Origin: Streptomyces sp. NBC_01335
Lineage (GTDB): Bacteria; Actinomycetota; Actinomycetes; Streptomycetales; Streptomycetaceae
Direction: 5' to 3'
Assembly: GCF_035953295.1 (NCBI RefSeq)
Contig: NZ_CP108370.1
Span: forward strand, 2,666,001 to 2,730,000
Length of the DNA stretch: 64,000 nucleotides
The notes under the pieces were generated by a model. The model was not told the origin of the DNA. It saw only the letters and a list, made by a program, of their open reading frames with translations, and did no database searches. The translations under genes and the position numbers were made by a program. Each line of letters begins with the position of its first letter. The first letter of the stretch is position 1. Positions 43,571 to 52,831 of this stretch are shown in pieces.

Positions 43571-43699
43571 TCGGCCCGGACAGCCCCCGCCGGGGCAGTT
43601 CGCCCGGGCCACCGCCCCACCCGCCACCCTTCGGGCCGGACGCCACCAGCAGATACTGGTGGGGTACGGCCCCGAAGTGTTTCTCCCAGGAGTTCGGAC

Positions 43700-46027
43700 A
43701 TGGCCAGCACCACCACAACCGAGGTCACCACAGCCGATGCACCGGCCCCGGAGGTCTCCGAGACCGAGCTGATGATCGGCGGCATGACCTGCGCCTCCTG
43801 CGCGGCGCGGGTCGAGAAGAAGCTGAACCGGATGGACGGCGTGAGGGCCACGGTCAATTACGCGACCGAGAAGGCCCACGTCTCCTTCGGCCCCGACACG
43901 GATCTGGCGGATCTCGTCGCGACCGTCGAGCGGACCGGCTACACCGCCACCCCGCCCCCGCCCCCACCGCCGCCCGAGCCCGTGGCGTCCGCCGCCATAC
44001 CCGGCGAGGCAGCCGGGGCGGGGGCCGGGGCCACCGGGCACGAAGCGGAGAGCGAGAAGGACGGCCCCCTCGCCGCCCTCCGGCAGCGCCTGACCGTGTC
44101 GGTGCTGCTCTCCGTGCCGGTGGTCCTGCTCGCGATGGTCCCGGCGCTCCAGTTCGACAACTGGCAGTGGCTCTCGCTGACGCTCGCCGCTCCGGTGGTC
44201 GTCTGGGGCGGGCTGCCGTTCCACCGCGCCGCCTGGACCAACCTCCGGCACGGCGCCGCCACCATGGACACGCTGGTCTCGGTCGGCACGCTGGCGGCGT
44301 TCGGCTGGTCGCTGTGGGCGCTCTTCTTCGGAGACGCCGGGATGCCGGGCATGCGGCACGGCTTCGACCTGGTGGCCTCCCGCGCCGACGCGTCGTCCGC
44401 GCTCTATCTGGAGGTCGCGGCCGGGGTGGTGAGCTTCATCCTGCTCGGCCGCTATCTGGAGGCCCGGTCCAAGCGGAAGGCGGGTTCGGCGCTGCGGGCG
44501 CTGATGCACCTCGGGGCGCGGGACGTGGCGGTCCTGAGGAGCGACGGTACGGAGGTACGCGTCCCGGTCGCCCGGCTCGCGGTGGGCGACCGGTTCGTGG
44601 TGCGGCCCGGCGAGAAGATCGCCACGGACGGCACGGTGGCCGAGGGTGAGTCCGCGGTGGACGCCTCGATGCTCACCGGCGAGTCCGTGCCGGTCGACGT
44701 GGGCCCCGGCGCCACGGTCACCGGGGCGACGGTGAACGTCTCGGGCCGGCTCGTCGTGGAGGCGACCCGGGTCGGGGCCGACACCCAGCTCGCCCGGATG
44801 GCGAGGCTGGTGGAGGACGCCCAGAACGGCAAGGCCGAGGTGCAGCGCCTCGCCGACCGGGTGTCGTCGGTCTTCGTACCGGTCGTCCTGCTGATCGCGG
44901 TGGCCACGCTGGTCACCTGGCTGCTGGTGACGAACGACGTGACGGCCGCGTTCACGGCGGCGGTCGCCGTACTGATCATCGCCTGCCCCTGCGCCCTCGG
45001 GCTCGCCACGCCCACCGCCCTCATGGTCGGTACGGGGCGCGGCGCCCAGCTGGGCATCCTGATCAAGGGCCCCGAGGTCCTGGAGGCGACCCGGCGCATC
45101 GACACGATCGTGCTCGACAAGACCGGCACCGTCACCACGGGCCGGATGGCGCTCCGGGCCGTGCGCACCGCGCCGGGGACGGACGAGGACGAGGCGTTGC
45201 GGCTGGCCGGGGCGCTGGAGCACGCCTCGGAACATCCGGTCGCCCGTGCGGTGGCCGCCGCGGCGGCCGAGCGTCTGGGGGCGCTGCCGCCCGTCAGCGG
45301 CTTCGGGAACGTCGCCGGGCTCGGCGTACGCGGCACGGTGGACGGCCGTACGGTCCTCGTCGGCCGGCCCGCGCTCCTCGCGGAGGCCGGGATCGCCCTG
45401 CCGCCGGAACTGGAGTCGGCGCTCGCCGGTGCCACCGGGGCCACGGCCGTGGTGGTCGGCTGGGACGGGAAGGCCCGCGCGGTCCTGGAGGTGGCGGACA
45501 CCGTGAAGGAGAGCAGTGCCGAGGCGGTCGCCGAGCTGCGCCGGCTGGGTCTGCGCCCGGTGCTGCTGACCGGCGACAACCGGGCGGTGGCCGAATCCGT
45601 GGCGCGTGCCGTCGGGATCGACGAGGTCTATGCCGAGGTGCTGCCCCAGGAGAAAGTGGAGGTCGTGCGAAGGCTCCAGGCGGAGGGCCGGTCGGTCGCG
45701 ATGGTCGGTGACGGCGTGAACGACGCCGCCGCTCTGGCCACGGCGGATCTGGGGCTGGCGATGGGGACGGGGACGGACGCGGCGATCGAGGCGAGCGATC
45801 TCACATTGGTGCGTGGAGATCTCAAGGTGACGGGGGCCGCGATCCGCCTCGCGCGGCGTACGCTGTCCACCATCAGAGGCAACCTCGTCTGGGCCTTCGG
45901 GTACAACGTGGCGGCCCTGCCGCTTGCTGCGTTCGGCCTGCTCAACCCGATGATCGCGGGAGCCGCCATGGCGTTCTCCTCCGTGTTCGTCGTGACGAAC
46001 AGCCTGCGCCTGCGCTCCTTCACGTAA
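43700..46027 (+). CDS. copA: Copper-exporting P1B-type ATPase
   Basis: A 775-residue protein; ATG 43700 follows AGGAG. One N-terminal HMA domain with G-M-T-C-A-S-C (Cys31, Cys34), a poly-Pro linker, then the P1B membrane core: T-G-E-S actuator, C-P-C-A-L-G (Cys429, Cys431) in the transport helix, D-K-T-G-T phosphorylation site (Asp473), the C-terminal nucleotide site and [10 protein letters not shown]. Exports Cu(I). Behind copZ and the CsoR-type box. Confidence 0.95.
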   Translation: MASTTTTEVTTADAPAPEVSETELMIGGMTCASCAARVEKKLNRMDGVRATVNYATEKAHVSFGPDTDLADLVATVERTGYTATPPPPPPPPEPVASAAIPGEAAGAGAGATGHEAESEKDGPLAALRQRLTVSVLLSVPVVLLAMVPALQFDNWQWLSLTLAAPVVVWGGLPFHRAAWTNLRHGAATMDTLVSVGTLAAFGWSLWALFFGDAGMPGMRHGFDLVASRADASSALYLEVAAGVVSFILLGRYLEARSKRKAGSALRALMHLGARDVAVLRSDGTEVRVPVARLAVGDRFVVRPGEKIATDGTVAEGESAVDASMLTGESVPVDVGPGATVTGATVNVSGRLVVEATRVGADTQLARMARLVEDAQNGKAEVQRLADRVSSVFVPVVLLIAVATLVTWLLVTNDVTAAFTAAVAVLIIACPCALGLATPTALMVGTGRGAQLGILIKGPEVLEATRRIDTIVLDKTGTVTTGRMALRAVRTAPGTDEDEALRLAGALEHASEHPVARAVAAAAAERLGALPPVSGFGNVAGLGVRGTVDGRTVLVGRPALLAEAGIALPPELESALAGATGATAVVVGWDGKARAVLEVADTVKESSAEAVAELRRLGLRPVLLTGDNRAVAESVARAVGIDEVYAEVLPQEKVEVVRRLQAEGRSVAMVGDGVNDAAALATADLGLAMGTGTDAAIEASDLTLVRGDLKVTGAAIRLARRTLSTIRGNLVWAFGYNVAALPLAAFGLLNPMIAGAAMAFSSVFVVTNSLRLRSFT

Positions 46028-46106
46028 CTTCCACAAAGAGATCTAGATCACATCGATTTGAGGGTAACCATTCAATGGGTTCGTGAGTCTTAGAGTGCGA
46101 TGCCAA

Positions 46107-46350
46107 GGATGTCTTGGGGGACGTCCGATGAAGTGTCTTGGGGGACGCTTCATGGCAAGCGTTGGCCGGGGCACGTGCATCGGGGAGCTTTGAGCGGCCC
46201 TCCCGTACGTACCCCGGCGGACCGCAGCAGGACAAGGGAGTGCACACTCCCTGAAGACGCCCGGCCGGATCCCGTGGGGGGAATCCGCTCCGGGATATGG
46301 GAAGCGCCCTGTTCGTCGACCCGTGGGGGGATCGACGGCGGGGCGCTTCC
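46107..46350. ncRNA. Cluster of four hairpins with G-rich (C-rich) loops; candidate regulatory RNA
   Basis: The 637-base copA-gltA spacer (46028-46664) has no convincing gene. It holds four hairpins in a row. HP1 (46107-46126) and HP2 (46128-46153) share the core GTC-TTGGGG-GAC; HP3 (arms 46269-46274 and 46291-46296) and HP4 (46300-46350, 10-base outer and 6-base inner stem) both show GTGGGGGGA in the loop. On the minus strand the loops read UCCCCCA or UCCCCCCA, like C-rich small RNAs that pair with ribosome sites. HP4 may be the copA terminator. Expression and strand are unknown. Confidence 0.5.
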
Positions 46351-46664
46351 TGCTGTTTCCGGCCATGTCGAGGGGCGCGCCACGGAGCCCCGGGCCCCAC
46401 AACGCCGAATCGCCCCGGACGCCGCGCTCTGGGCGAGCGCGGCACGCGGGGCGAAGGCAGTCGGCCGAGGAGGCCGGGCGGTGCGGTGGTGCGGGTACTT
46501 CGATCAGTGCGGGCACTGCGGGACAGCGAGTACTACGGGTCCTACGGGAGACGCGGGCGGAACGACTACGGCGCGCGGCCCTACGGGTACGGCGCCACGC
46601 GGCTCATGCGGTCGTCGCGCCGTACCGGTCCGCCCGGGCACCGGAGTGCGCCGTGCGGGGTGCG

Positions 46665-47963
46665 TCAGCGGCCCTCGACCGGGACGAAGTCGCGGAGGAC
46701 CTCACCCGTGTAGATCTGGCGCGGGCGGCCGATGCGGGATCCCGGCTCCTTGATCATCTCGTGCCACTGGGCGATCCAGCCGGGGAGGCGGCCGAGCGCG
46801 AAGAGCACGGTGAACATCTCGGTCGGGAAGCCCATGGCCCGGTAGATGAGACCGGTGTAGAAGTCCACGTTGGGGTAGAGGTTGCGCGAGACGAAGTACT
46901 CGTCGGAGAGCGCGTGCTCCTCCAGCTTGAGCGCGATGTCGAGCAGCTCGTCGGACTTGCCGAGGGCCGACAGGACGTCGTGCGCGGCAGCCTTGATGAT
47001 CTTGGCGCGCGGGTCGAAGGACTTGTACACCCGGTGGCCGAAGCCCATCAGGCGGACGCCGTCCTCCTTGTTCTTCACCTTGCGGATGAAGGAGTCGACG
47101 TCGCCGCCGTTGGCCTGGATGCCTTCCAGCATCTCCAGCACGGACTGGTTGGCGCCGCCGTGCAGCGGGCCCCACAGCGCGGAGATGCCGGCGGAGATCG
47201 AGGCGAACATGTTCGCCTGCGAGGAGCCGACCAGGCGCACGGTGGAGGTCGAGCAGTTCTGCTCGTGGTCTGCGTGCAGGATGAGCAGCTTGTCGAGAGC
47301 CGAGACGACGACCGGGTCGAGCTCGTACTCCTGGGCGGGGACCGAGAAGGTCATGCGCAGGAAGTTCTCGACGTAGCCGAGGTCGTTGCGCGGGTAGACG
47401 AACGGGTGACCGATCGACTTCTTGTACGCGTACGCGGCGATCGTCGGGAGCTTCGCCAGCAGGCGGATCGTCGAGAGGTGGCGCTGCTCCTCGTCGAACG
47501 GGTTGTGGCTGTCCTGGTAGAAGGTGGACAGCGCGCTGACGACCGAGGACAGCATGGCCATCGGGTGGGCGTCGCGCGGGAAGCCGTCGAAGAACCGCTT
47601 GACGTCCTCGTGCAGCAGGGTGTGCTGGGTGATCTCGTTCTTGAAGGTCGACAGCTCGTCGACCTTCGGAAGCTCACCGTTGATCAGCGTGTACGCGACC
47701 TCAAGGAAGGTCGAGCTCTCGGCGAGCTGCTCGATCGGGTACCCGCGGTAGCGGAGGATGCCCTGCTCACCGTCGAGGTAGGTGATGCCGGATTTATAGG
47801 CGGCGGTGTTGCCGTACCCGCTGTCCAGCGTCACGAGGCCGGTGTTGGCCCGCAGCTTCCCGATGTCGAAGCCCTTGTCGCCGACGGTGCTGTCGATCAC
47901 CGGGTAGGTGTACTCGTCATCGCCGTACCGCAGTACTACAGCGTTGTTGGTGTGCTCGCTCAC
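46665..47963 (-). CDS. gltA: Citrate synthase
   Basis: A 432-residue type II citrate synthase; GTG 47963 follows GAGGGATGAC. Active-site motifs: G-P-L-H-G-G-A-N-Q, G-F-G-H-R-V-Y-K and D-F-Y-T-G-L. It joins acetyl-CoA and oxaloacetate at entry to the TCA cycle. The in-frame extension upstream to 48098 is not used, since the protein family starts here. Transcribed from a promoter with a palindrome in its spacer. Confidence 0.95.
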   Translation of the reverse strand: MSEHTNNAVVLRYGDDEYTYPVIDSTVGDKGFDIGKLRANTGLVTLDSGYGNTAAYKSGITYLDGEQGILRYRGYPIEQLAESSTFLEVAYTLINGELPKVDELSTFKNEITQHTLLHEDVKRFFDGFPRDAHPMAMLSSVVSALSTFYQDSHNPFDEEQRHLSTIRLLAKLPTIAAYAYKKSIGHPFVYPRNDLGYVENFLRMTFSVPAQEYELDPVVVSALDKLLILHADHEQNCSTSTVRLVGSSQANMFASISAGISALWGPLHGGANQSVLEMLEGIQANGGDVDSFIRKVKNKEDGVRLMGFGHRVYKSFDPRAKIIKAAAHDVLSALGKSDELLDIALKLEEHALSDEYFVSRNLYPNVDFYTGLIYRAMGFPTEMFTVLFALGRLPGWIAQWHEMIKEPGSRIGRPRQIYTGEVLRDFVPVEGR

Positions 47964-48082
47964 GTCATCCCTCACCGACGTAGTGCCTCTTCTTCGAGGT
48001 GCCCTGACTAGGTGCCCTGTGCCCTGACTGTCTCCACCCTCCCCCATTTGGCTCAGGAGAGTGCACTCGGGGTCGTCCATTG

Positions 48083-48111
48083 GACCTAATGGCGGCACTG
48101 AGTGCCGTCAA
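48083..48111 (-). promoter_or_regulatory. Promoter of gltA with internal operator
   Basis: On the minus strand TTGACG (48111-48106) and TAGGTC (48088-48083) are 17 bases apart. The spacer carries GGCACT-C-AGTGCC (48094-48106), a perfect 13-base palindrome, a likely regulator site. It lies about 120 bases upstream of the GTG. Confidence 0.65.
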
Positions 48112-48187
48112 CTTAGTCATCCTGCCCCCTCCCCGTTGGTTCCGGAAGCCCTGGGTGATGTTTCCCACCGATTTGATCGATCATTTT

Positions 48188-50431
48188 TTACGGTGAGTCT
48201 CCCCCCGCCCCTCCCCTGAGCCGGAAATCCAGCGCCGTACAGCGCCTCCCGGCGGAAACCGTGCGGACTGCCTGCCCGATCGCCTTGCGGGAGCCGACCA
48301 GGACGACGAGCCTCTTGGCCCGGGTCACGGCGGTGTAGAGGAGGTTGCGCTGGAGCATCATCCAGGCGCTGGTGGTGACGGGGACGACGACGGCCGGGTA
48401 CTCGCTGCCCTGGGAGCGGTGGATCGTCATGGCATAGGCGTGGGCCAGCTCGTCCAGCTCGTCGAAGTCGTAGCCGATCTCCTCGTCCTCGTCGGTGCGC
48501 ACGGTCAGCCGCTGCTCGTCGGTGTCCAGCGAGGTCACGACGCCGACGGTGCCGTTGAAGACGCCGTTCTCGCCCTTCTCGTAGTTGTTGCGGATCTGGG
48601 TGACCTTGTCGCCGACCCGGAAGACCCGGCCGCCGAACCGCTTCTCCGGCAGTTCGGGGCGGCCCGGGGTGATGACCTGCTGGAGCAGGCCGTTGAGGTG
48701 CCCGGCGCCGGCCGGGCCCCGGTGCATGGGGGTGAGCACCTGGATGTCGCGGCGCGGGTCGAGCCCGAACTTCTTCGGGATGCGGCGGGCCGCCACGTCC
48801 ACGGCGAGCACCCCGGCGTCCTCCGTCTCGTCCTCCACGAAGAGGAAGAAGTCGTCGAGTCCCTGGGTGAGCGGGGGCTGTCCGGAGTTGATGCGGTGGG
48901 CGTTGGTGACCACCCCGGACTGCTGTGCCTGGCGGAAGATCCGGGTCAGCCGGACGGCCGGTACGGGCCCGCCCTCGGCGAGCAGGTCCCGCAGCACCTC
49001 GCCCGCGCCGACCGACGGCAGCTGGTCCACGTCGCCCACGAGGAGGAGGTGGGCACCGGGTGCCACCGCCTTCACGAGCTTGTTGGCGAGCAGCAGATCG
49101 AGCATGGACGCCTCGTCCACGACCACCAGATCGGCGTCGAGCGGGCGGTCCCTGTCGTACGCGGCGTCCCCGCCCGGTTTCAGTTCGAGGAGCCGGTGCA
49201 CGGTGGACGCCTCGGCGCCGGTCAGCTCGGAGAGGCGCTTCGCGGCCCGCCCGGTGGGGGCGGCCAGCACCACCTTCGCCTGCTTCGCGCGGGCCAGCTC
49301 GACCACGGAGCGTACGGTGAACGACTTCCCGCACCCCGGTCCGCCGGTCAGCACGGCCACCTTCCGGCTCAGCGCGAGGCGCACCGCCGCTTCCTGCTCG
49401 GGCGCGAGGGTGGCGCCGGTCCGACGGGCCAGCCACTCCAGCGCCTTCTCCCAGTCGACCTCCTGGAAGGCGGGCATCCGGTCCTCCGGGGTCCGCAGCA
49501 GCCGGCGCACCTGCCCGGCGAGGGAGAGCTCTGCCCGGTGGAAGGGCACGAGGTACACGGCCGTGACCGGTTCTCCGCCCTCCGGGGAGGGCACCTTCTC
49601 GCGTACGACGCCCTCCGGGTCGGCGGCTAGTTCGGCGAGGCACTCGATGACAAGGCCGGTGTCGGCCTGGAGCAGCTTCACGCCGTCGGCGATCAGCCGT
49701 TCCTCGGGGAGGTAGCAGTGGCCCTGGTCGGAGGACTGGGAGAGGGCGTACTGCAGTCCGGCGCGCACGCGTTCCGGGCTGTCGTGCGGAATGCCGACCG
49801 CCTGGGCGATCCGGTCGGCGGTCAGGAAGCCGATGCCCCAGACGTCGGCGGCCAGCCGGTAGGGCTGGTTCTTCACGACGGAGATCGAGGCGTCCTCGTA
49901 CTTCTTGTAGATCCGCACCGCGATCGAGGTCGAGACCCCGACCGACTGGAGGAAGATCATGACCTCCTTGATCGCCTTCTGTTCCTCCCAGGCGTCGGCG
50001 ATCTTCTTGGTGCGCTTCGGGCCGAGCCCGGGGACCTCTACCAGCCGCTTGGGCTCGTTCTCGATGATGTCGAGGGTGTCGGTGCCGAAGTGGGTGGTGA
50101 TCCGGTCGGCCATGACCGGGCCGATGCCCTTGATCAGCCCGGAGCCGAGGTAGCGGCGGATGCCCTGGATGGTGGCGGGGAGCACCGTCGTGTAGTTCTC
50201 CACGACGAACTGTTTGCCGTACTGCTGGTGGGAGGCCCAGCGGCCCTCCATCCGCAGCGACTCCCCCGGCTGCGCGCCGAGCAGCGAGCCCACCACGGTG
50301 AGCAGGTCGCCGCCGCGCCCGGTGTCGACGCGGGCGACGGTGTACCCGTTCTCCTCGTTGGCGTAGGTGATCCGCTCCAGGACCCCTTCGAGGACTGCCA
50401 GGTTGGGGGGCGGGGTGGGCGCGTTGGGCAT
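48188..50431 (-). CDS. recD2: RecD2-type SF1 DNA helicase
   Basis: A 747-residue protein with an N-terminal OB-like domain (about 10-85), two helix-hairpin-helix stretches (about 88-145: G-I-G-P-V and V-P-G-L-G-P-K-R), and an SF1B helicase core: Walker A G-G-P-G-C-G-K-S (363-370), Walker B V-V-V-D-E-A-S-M-L-D and the C-terminal motif T-I-H-R-S-Q-G-S-E-Y. RecD2 acts alone without RecBC, in DNA repair. Start at M-P-N-A-P-T. The next gene on the minus strand is gltA, so this is unlikely to be an operon. Confidence 0.9.
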   Translation of the reverse strand: MPNAPTPPPNLAVLEGVLERITYANEENGYTVARVDTGRGGDLLTVVGSLLGAQPGESLRMEGRWASHQQYGKQFVVENYTTVLPATIQGIRRYLGSGLIKGIGPVMADRITTHFGTDTLDIIENEPKRLVEVPGLGPKRTKKIADAWEEQKAIKEVMIFLQSVGVSTSIAVRIYKKYEDASISVVKNQPYRLAADVWGIGFLTADRIAQAVGIPHDSPERVRAGLQYALSQSSDQGHCYLPEERLIADGVKLLQADTGLVIECLAELAADPEGVVREKVPSPEGGEPVTAVYLVPFHRAELSLAGQVRRLLRTPEDRMPAFQEVDWEKALEWLARRTGATLAPEQEAAVRLALSRKVAVLTGGPGCGKSFTVRSVVELARAKQAKVVLAAPTGRAAKRLSELTGAEASTVHRLLELKPGGDAAYDRDRPLDADLVVVDEASMLDLLLANKLVKAVAPGAHLLLVGDVDQLPSVGAGEVLRDLLAEGGPVPAVRLTRIFRQAQQSGVVTNAHRINSGQPPLTQGLDDFFLFVEDETEDAGVLAVDVAARRIPKKFGLDPRRDIQVLTPMHRGPAGAGHLNGLLQQVITPGRPELPEKRFGGRVFRVGDKVTQIRNNYEKGENGVFNGTVGVVTSLDTDEQRLTVRTDEDEEIGYDFDELDELAHAYAMTIHRSQGSEYPAVVVPVTTSAWMMLQRNLLYTAVTRAKRLVVLVGSRKAIGQAVRTVSAGRRCTALDFRLRGGAGGDSP

Positions 50432-50590
50432 GGATCGACGGTATCGGGTGGTGCCGACAGCGCTGTACGGGGAGGAGTCGTGACGACGGCCCGGCCGGGC
50501 GGAGGCCGCGCACTCCGCGCCTCATCCCGGCGACTCCGGACCGGGAGCAGCCGCCTCAGGGCCGGACGACGGTCTTCTCCAGCAACTCCT

Positions 50591-50791
50591 GTGGACCACC
50601 CCGGGTGGTCCTGCGTGTACGACTCCGACCCCGTCCGGGCCGCCGGCCATCGCCGCCGCCTCGTGGACGAGTTGGCCGAGCCCGGCACGATCGGCTTCGG
50701 CATCCACGTCGCCGACGTGGTGTTCGGCCGGGTCCGGCGCGACGGCGACGGGCCCGCCTGGAAACCCGTGGAGGCGGCGGAGCCGCGGTGA
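50591..50791 (+). pseudogene. Remnant of an MBL-fold metallo-hydrolase (C-terminal 65 residues)
   Basis: The plus-strand frame reads H-P-G-W-S-C-V-Y-D-S-D-P, then R-R-R-L-V-D-E-L-A, G-F-G-I-H-V and F-G-R-V-x-R-D-G-D-G-P-A-W. This is the C-terminal end of a known MBL-fold hydrolase family whose zinc-binding N-terminal part is absent. Upstream bases (50432-50590) have no matching code. It is a fragment, not a complete gene, unless a short protein starts at GTG 50591. Confidence 0.75.
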
Positions 50792-50837
50792 CGACGGACT
50801 GACGGGCGGGGCGGGGGCGGGCCGGGGCGCAGAGCGG

Positions 50838-51995
50838 TCAGGCCGGAGGCGCGGCCGGGCGCTCGATGACGATCATGGCGGCGTCGTCGCCGAGTTGCCC
50901 GCCGACCCAGTGCATCAGGTCGCGTCGGAGACGGCCGAGGAAGGCGTCGGCGTCGCGCTCGGGCCAGCCGGTGACGCGCTCGGCGAGCGGGTAGAAGGTG
51001 CCGCCCGCGTCGCGGGCCTCGGTGACGCCGTCGGTGTACAGCAGCAGGAGGCTTCCCGGCTCGAACGGGAAGCTGTCGACGTGGTACCTCGGGTGCACCA
51101 GTTCCCCGAGGCCCAGTGGGGGCGCGGGGTGGCGGACGTCCATCGTCGTCGGCCGGCCGTCGCGCAGGACGACCGGCGGCGGATGCCCGCAGGCGACCAT
51201 CTCGACCCGGCCGTCCCGGTCGGGGATGTCCAGGACGGTGGCGGTGATGAACGTTTCTCCGTAGCGGCTCGTCTCGCCGGGCTCCATGAGGTCCCAGCAC
51301 ACACTCCGGTCGAGGTAGCTCACCAGCTCGCCCAGGGTCGACCGGCGGTGGGCGGCGACGCGGAACGCGCCGAGGAGCAGGGCGGCGTCGTTCACCGCGG
51401 TCATCCCCTTGCCGCGTACGTCTCCGACGATCAGCCGGGTGCCGGTGGCGGTGCGCGCCACCGCGTACAGGTCCCCGCCGATCTGGGCCTCGGCCTCGGC
51501 GGCGAGGTAGAGCGAGGCGACGCGCAGCGGTCCGAGCCTCGTGGGCAGTGGCGGCAGGACCACGCGCTGGGCGGCCTCGGAGACGTACCGTACCTGCGCC
51601 AGCTCCTTGGCCCGGCGCTCCCTCAGCACGCAGAAGATCACCAGCATCGCGCCGACCAGCAGCAGGGATACGGCCTGGGCCTGGTGGTTGGTGGAGAGCA
51701 GTTCGTCAGGATCACCCACCAGCCCGATGGCCGTCTGCGCGAGCGCCGCCAGTGCGGCGATCAGGCCCACCGTCCGGGGCCCGGCGAACGACACCGTGAC
51801 CGCCGGGGCCGCGACGAGCAGCGGGCCCAGGTGGATGTCGGCCGGAGCGAGAAGGTCGATCAGCGACACCGCGACGATCCAGAGGACCGGGACGGCGATC
51901 AGGAGCCGGCTCCGGCCCCCGCGCCCCTCCCGGCCTCGCCCTCGCCCCGCCCAGCCTCGTCCCTCCCGACGAGGTCCTTCGCCACGCTGTGACAT
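50838..51995 (-). CDS. Membrane-bound PP2C/SpoIIE phosphatase
   Basis: A 385-residue protein; ATG 51995 follows GAGAGGAGGC. Basic lead (about 1-30), four or five spans (about 31-125), then a SpoIIE-type PP2C domain (about 150-380) with G-G-D-L-Y-A-V, D-V-R-G-K-G, and L-Y-T-D-G-V-T-E. Such phosphatases (RsbU/SpoIIE type) act on anti-anti-sigma factors. Substrate partner not adjacent. Confidence 0.9.
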   Translation of the reverse strand: MSQRGEGPRREGRGWAGRGRGREGRGGRSRLLIAVPVLWIVAVSLIDLLAPADIHLGPLLVAAPAVTVSFAGPRTVGLIAALAALAQTAIGLVGDPDELLSTNHQAQAVSLLLVGAMLVIFCVLRERRAKELAQVRYVSEAAQRVVLPPLPTRLGPLRVASLYLAAEAEAQIGGDLYAVARTATGTRLIVGDVRGKGMTAVNDAALLLGAFRVAAHRRSTLGELVSYLDRSVCWDLMEPGETSRYGETFITATVLDIPDRDGRVEMVACGHPPPVVLRDGRPTTMDVRHPAPPLGLGELVHPRYHVDSFPFEPGSLLLLYTDGVTEARDAGGTFYPLAERVTGWPERDADAFLGRLRRDLMHWVGGQLGDDAAMIVIERPAAPPA

Positions 51996-52114
51996 GCCTC
52001 CTCTCTACACCGCCCCCACCCGGCCCGCACGCAGGGACGGGCGGGGCGAACCGTGGGGAGACGGTCGTGGCGGGCCGGCACCGGCTTTTCGACGATGCCG
52101 ATCCTCCCCGGAGG

Positions 52115-52173
52115 CCATGGGCGAGGAAATCCGCGCGCAGCGGTCACCCCATGGGCGAGGAAATCCGCGCGCA
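52115..52173 (+). repeat. 25-base perfect direct repeat
   Basis: Two identical 25-base copies (52115-52139 and 52149-52173), 34 bases apart start to start, in the 309-base spacer (51996-52304) between the phosphatase and the lipoprotein gene. The unit begins CCATGGGCGAGG. No gene in the rest of the spacer. Confidence 0.92.
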
Positions 52174-52304
52174 CTGGACACCCCTCCCCGCACACCCGAG
52201 AACCGAACGTACGTCCGGTGCGTCACTATGCTGCGGAACGCATCCACGCCGCCGCCGTCTCCCCCACACGGCCCGGCACCACTCCTTGCCGCAGAGGACC
52301 CGCC

Positions 52305-52658
52305 ATGCCCGCTCTCCGTACGTCCGGCCGCCGCATCGCCGCCCTGGCCGCCGCGTCCGTCGCCGTGCTCCTCCTGAGCGCCTGCGGCGCGGACCCGGTG
52401 CACGGGACCATCACGGAGAAGGAGTACAAGCGCAGCACCACCACGTACACCAATGAGCCGGTCACGCGCAGCGAGTGCTCGTCGACCAGGAAGAACGGCA
52501 AGACCAAGAAGTCGTGCCACCAGGTGAAGACCGGTGCCACCAAGCGCGTCGCGCACCACAAGGACGAGTGCTACCAGATCGAACTGGACAACGACGCGCA
52601 CGAGTTGTGCATATCGAAGAGCAAGTGGAACAAGGTGCGCGTCGGCGACAAGTGGTGA
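52305..52658 (+). CDS. Small lipoprotein of unknown function
   Basis: A 117-residue protein; ATG 52305 follows AGAGGA. Lipobox L-L-S-A-C gives the acylated Cys at residue 27. The mature part is short, Lys/Thr-rich and has four Cys. It contains T-I-T-E-K-E-Y, Y-x-I-E-L-D-N-D and a C-terminal W-N-K-V-R-V-G-D-K-W. This is common in Streptomyces, near phage-like and other loci; no function is known. Confidence 0.85.
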   Translation: MPALRTSGRRIAALAAASVAVLLLSACGADPVHGTITEKEYKRSTTTYTNEPVTRSECSSTRKNGKTKKSCHQVKTGATKRVAHHKDECYQIELDNDAHELCISKSKWNKVRVGDKW

Positions 52659-52831
52659 GCGAAGGGGCGCGGCGGCGCGGCTGATCGCGACCGTGGCCGG
52701 TGCCAGGTGGCCTCTCCGCCCCGGGCCGTGGCGTCCGGCCCCGCGGGCCCGTCACCGCGCTCGTACGACCCACGGACCCGCGTTCCCCGGGAAGGACACC
52801 TCTCCGGGGCAGGCCGCCGCCCGGCGTGCGG

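Noticed and set aside
43486..43699. Possible repeat protein (N-G-P-N-A) after copZ
   Set aside because: The frame has no own start with a ribosome site and follows from a 15-base DNA repeat.
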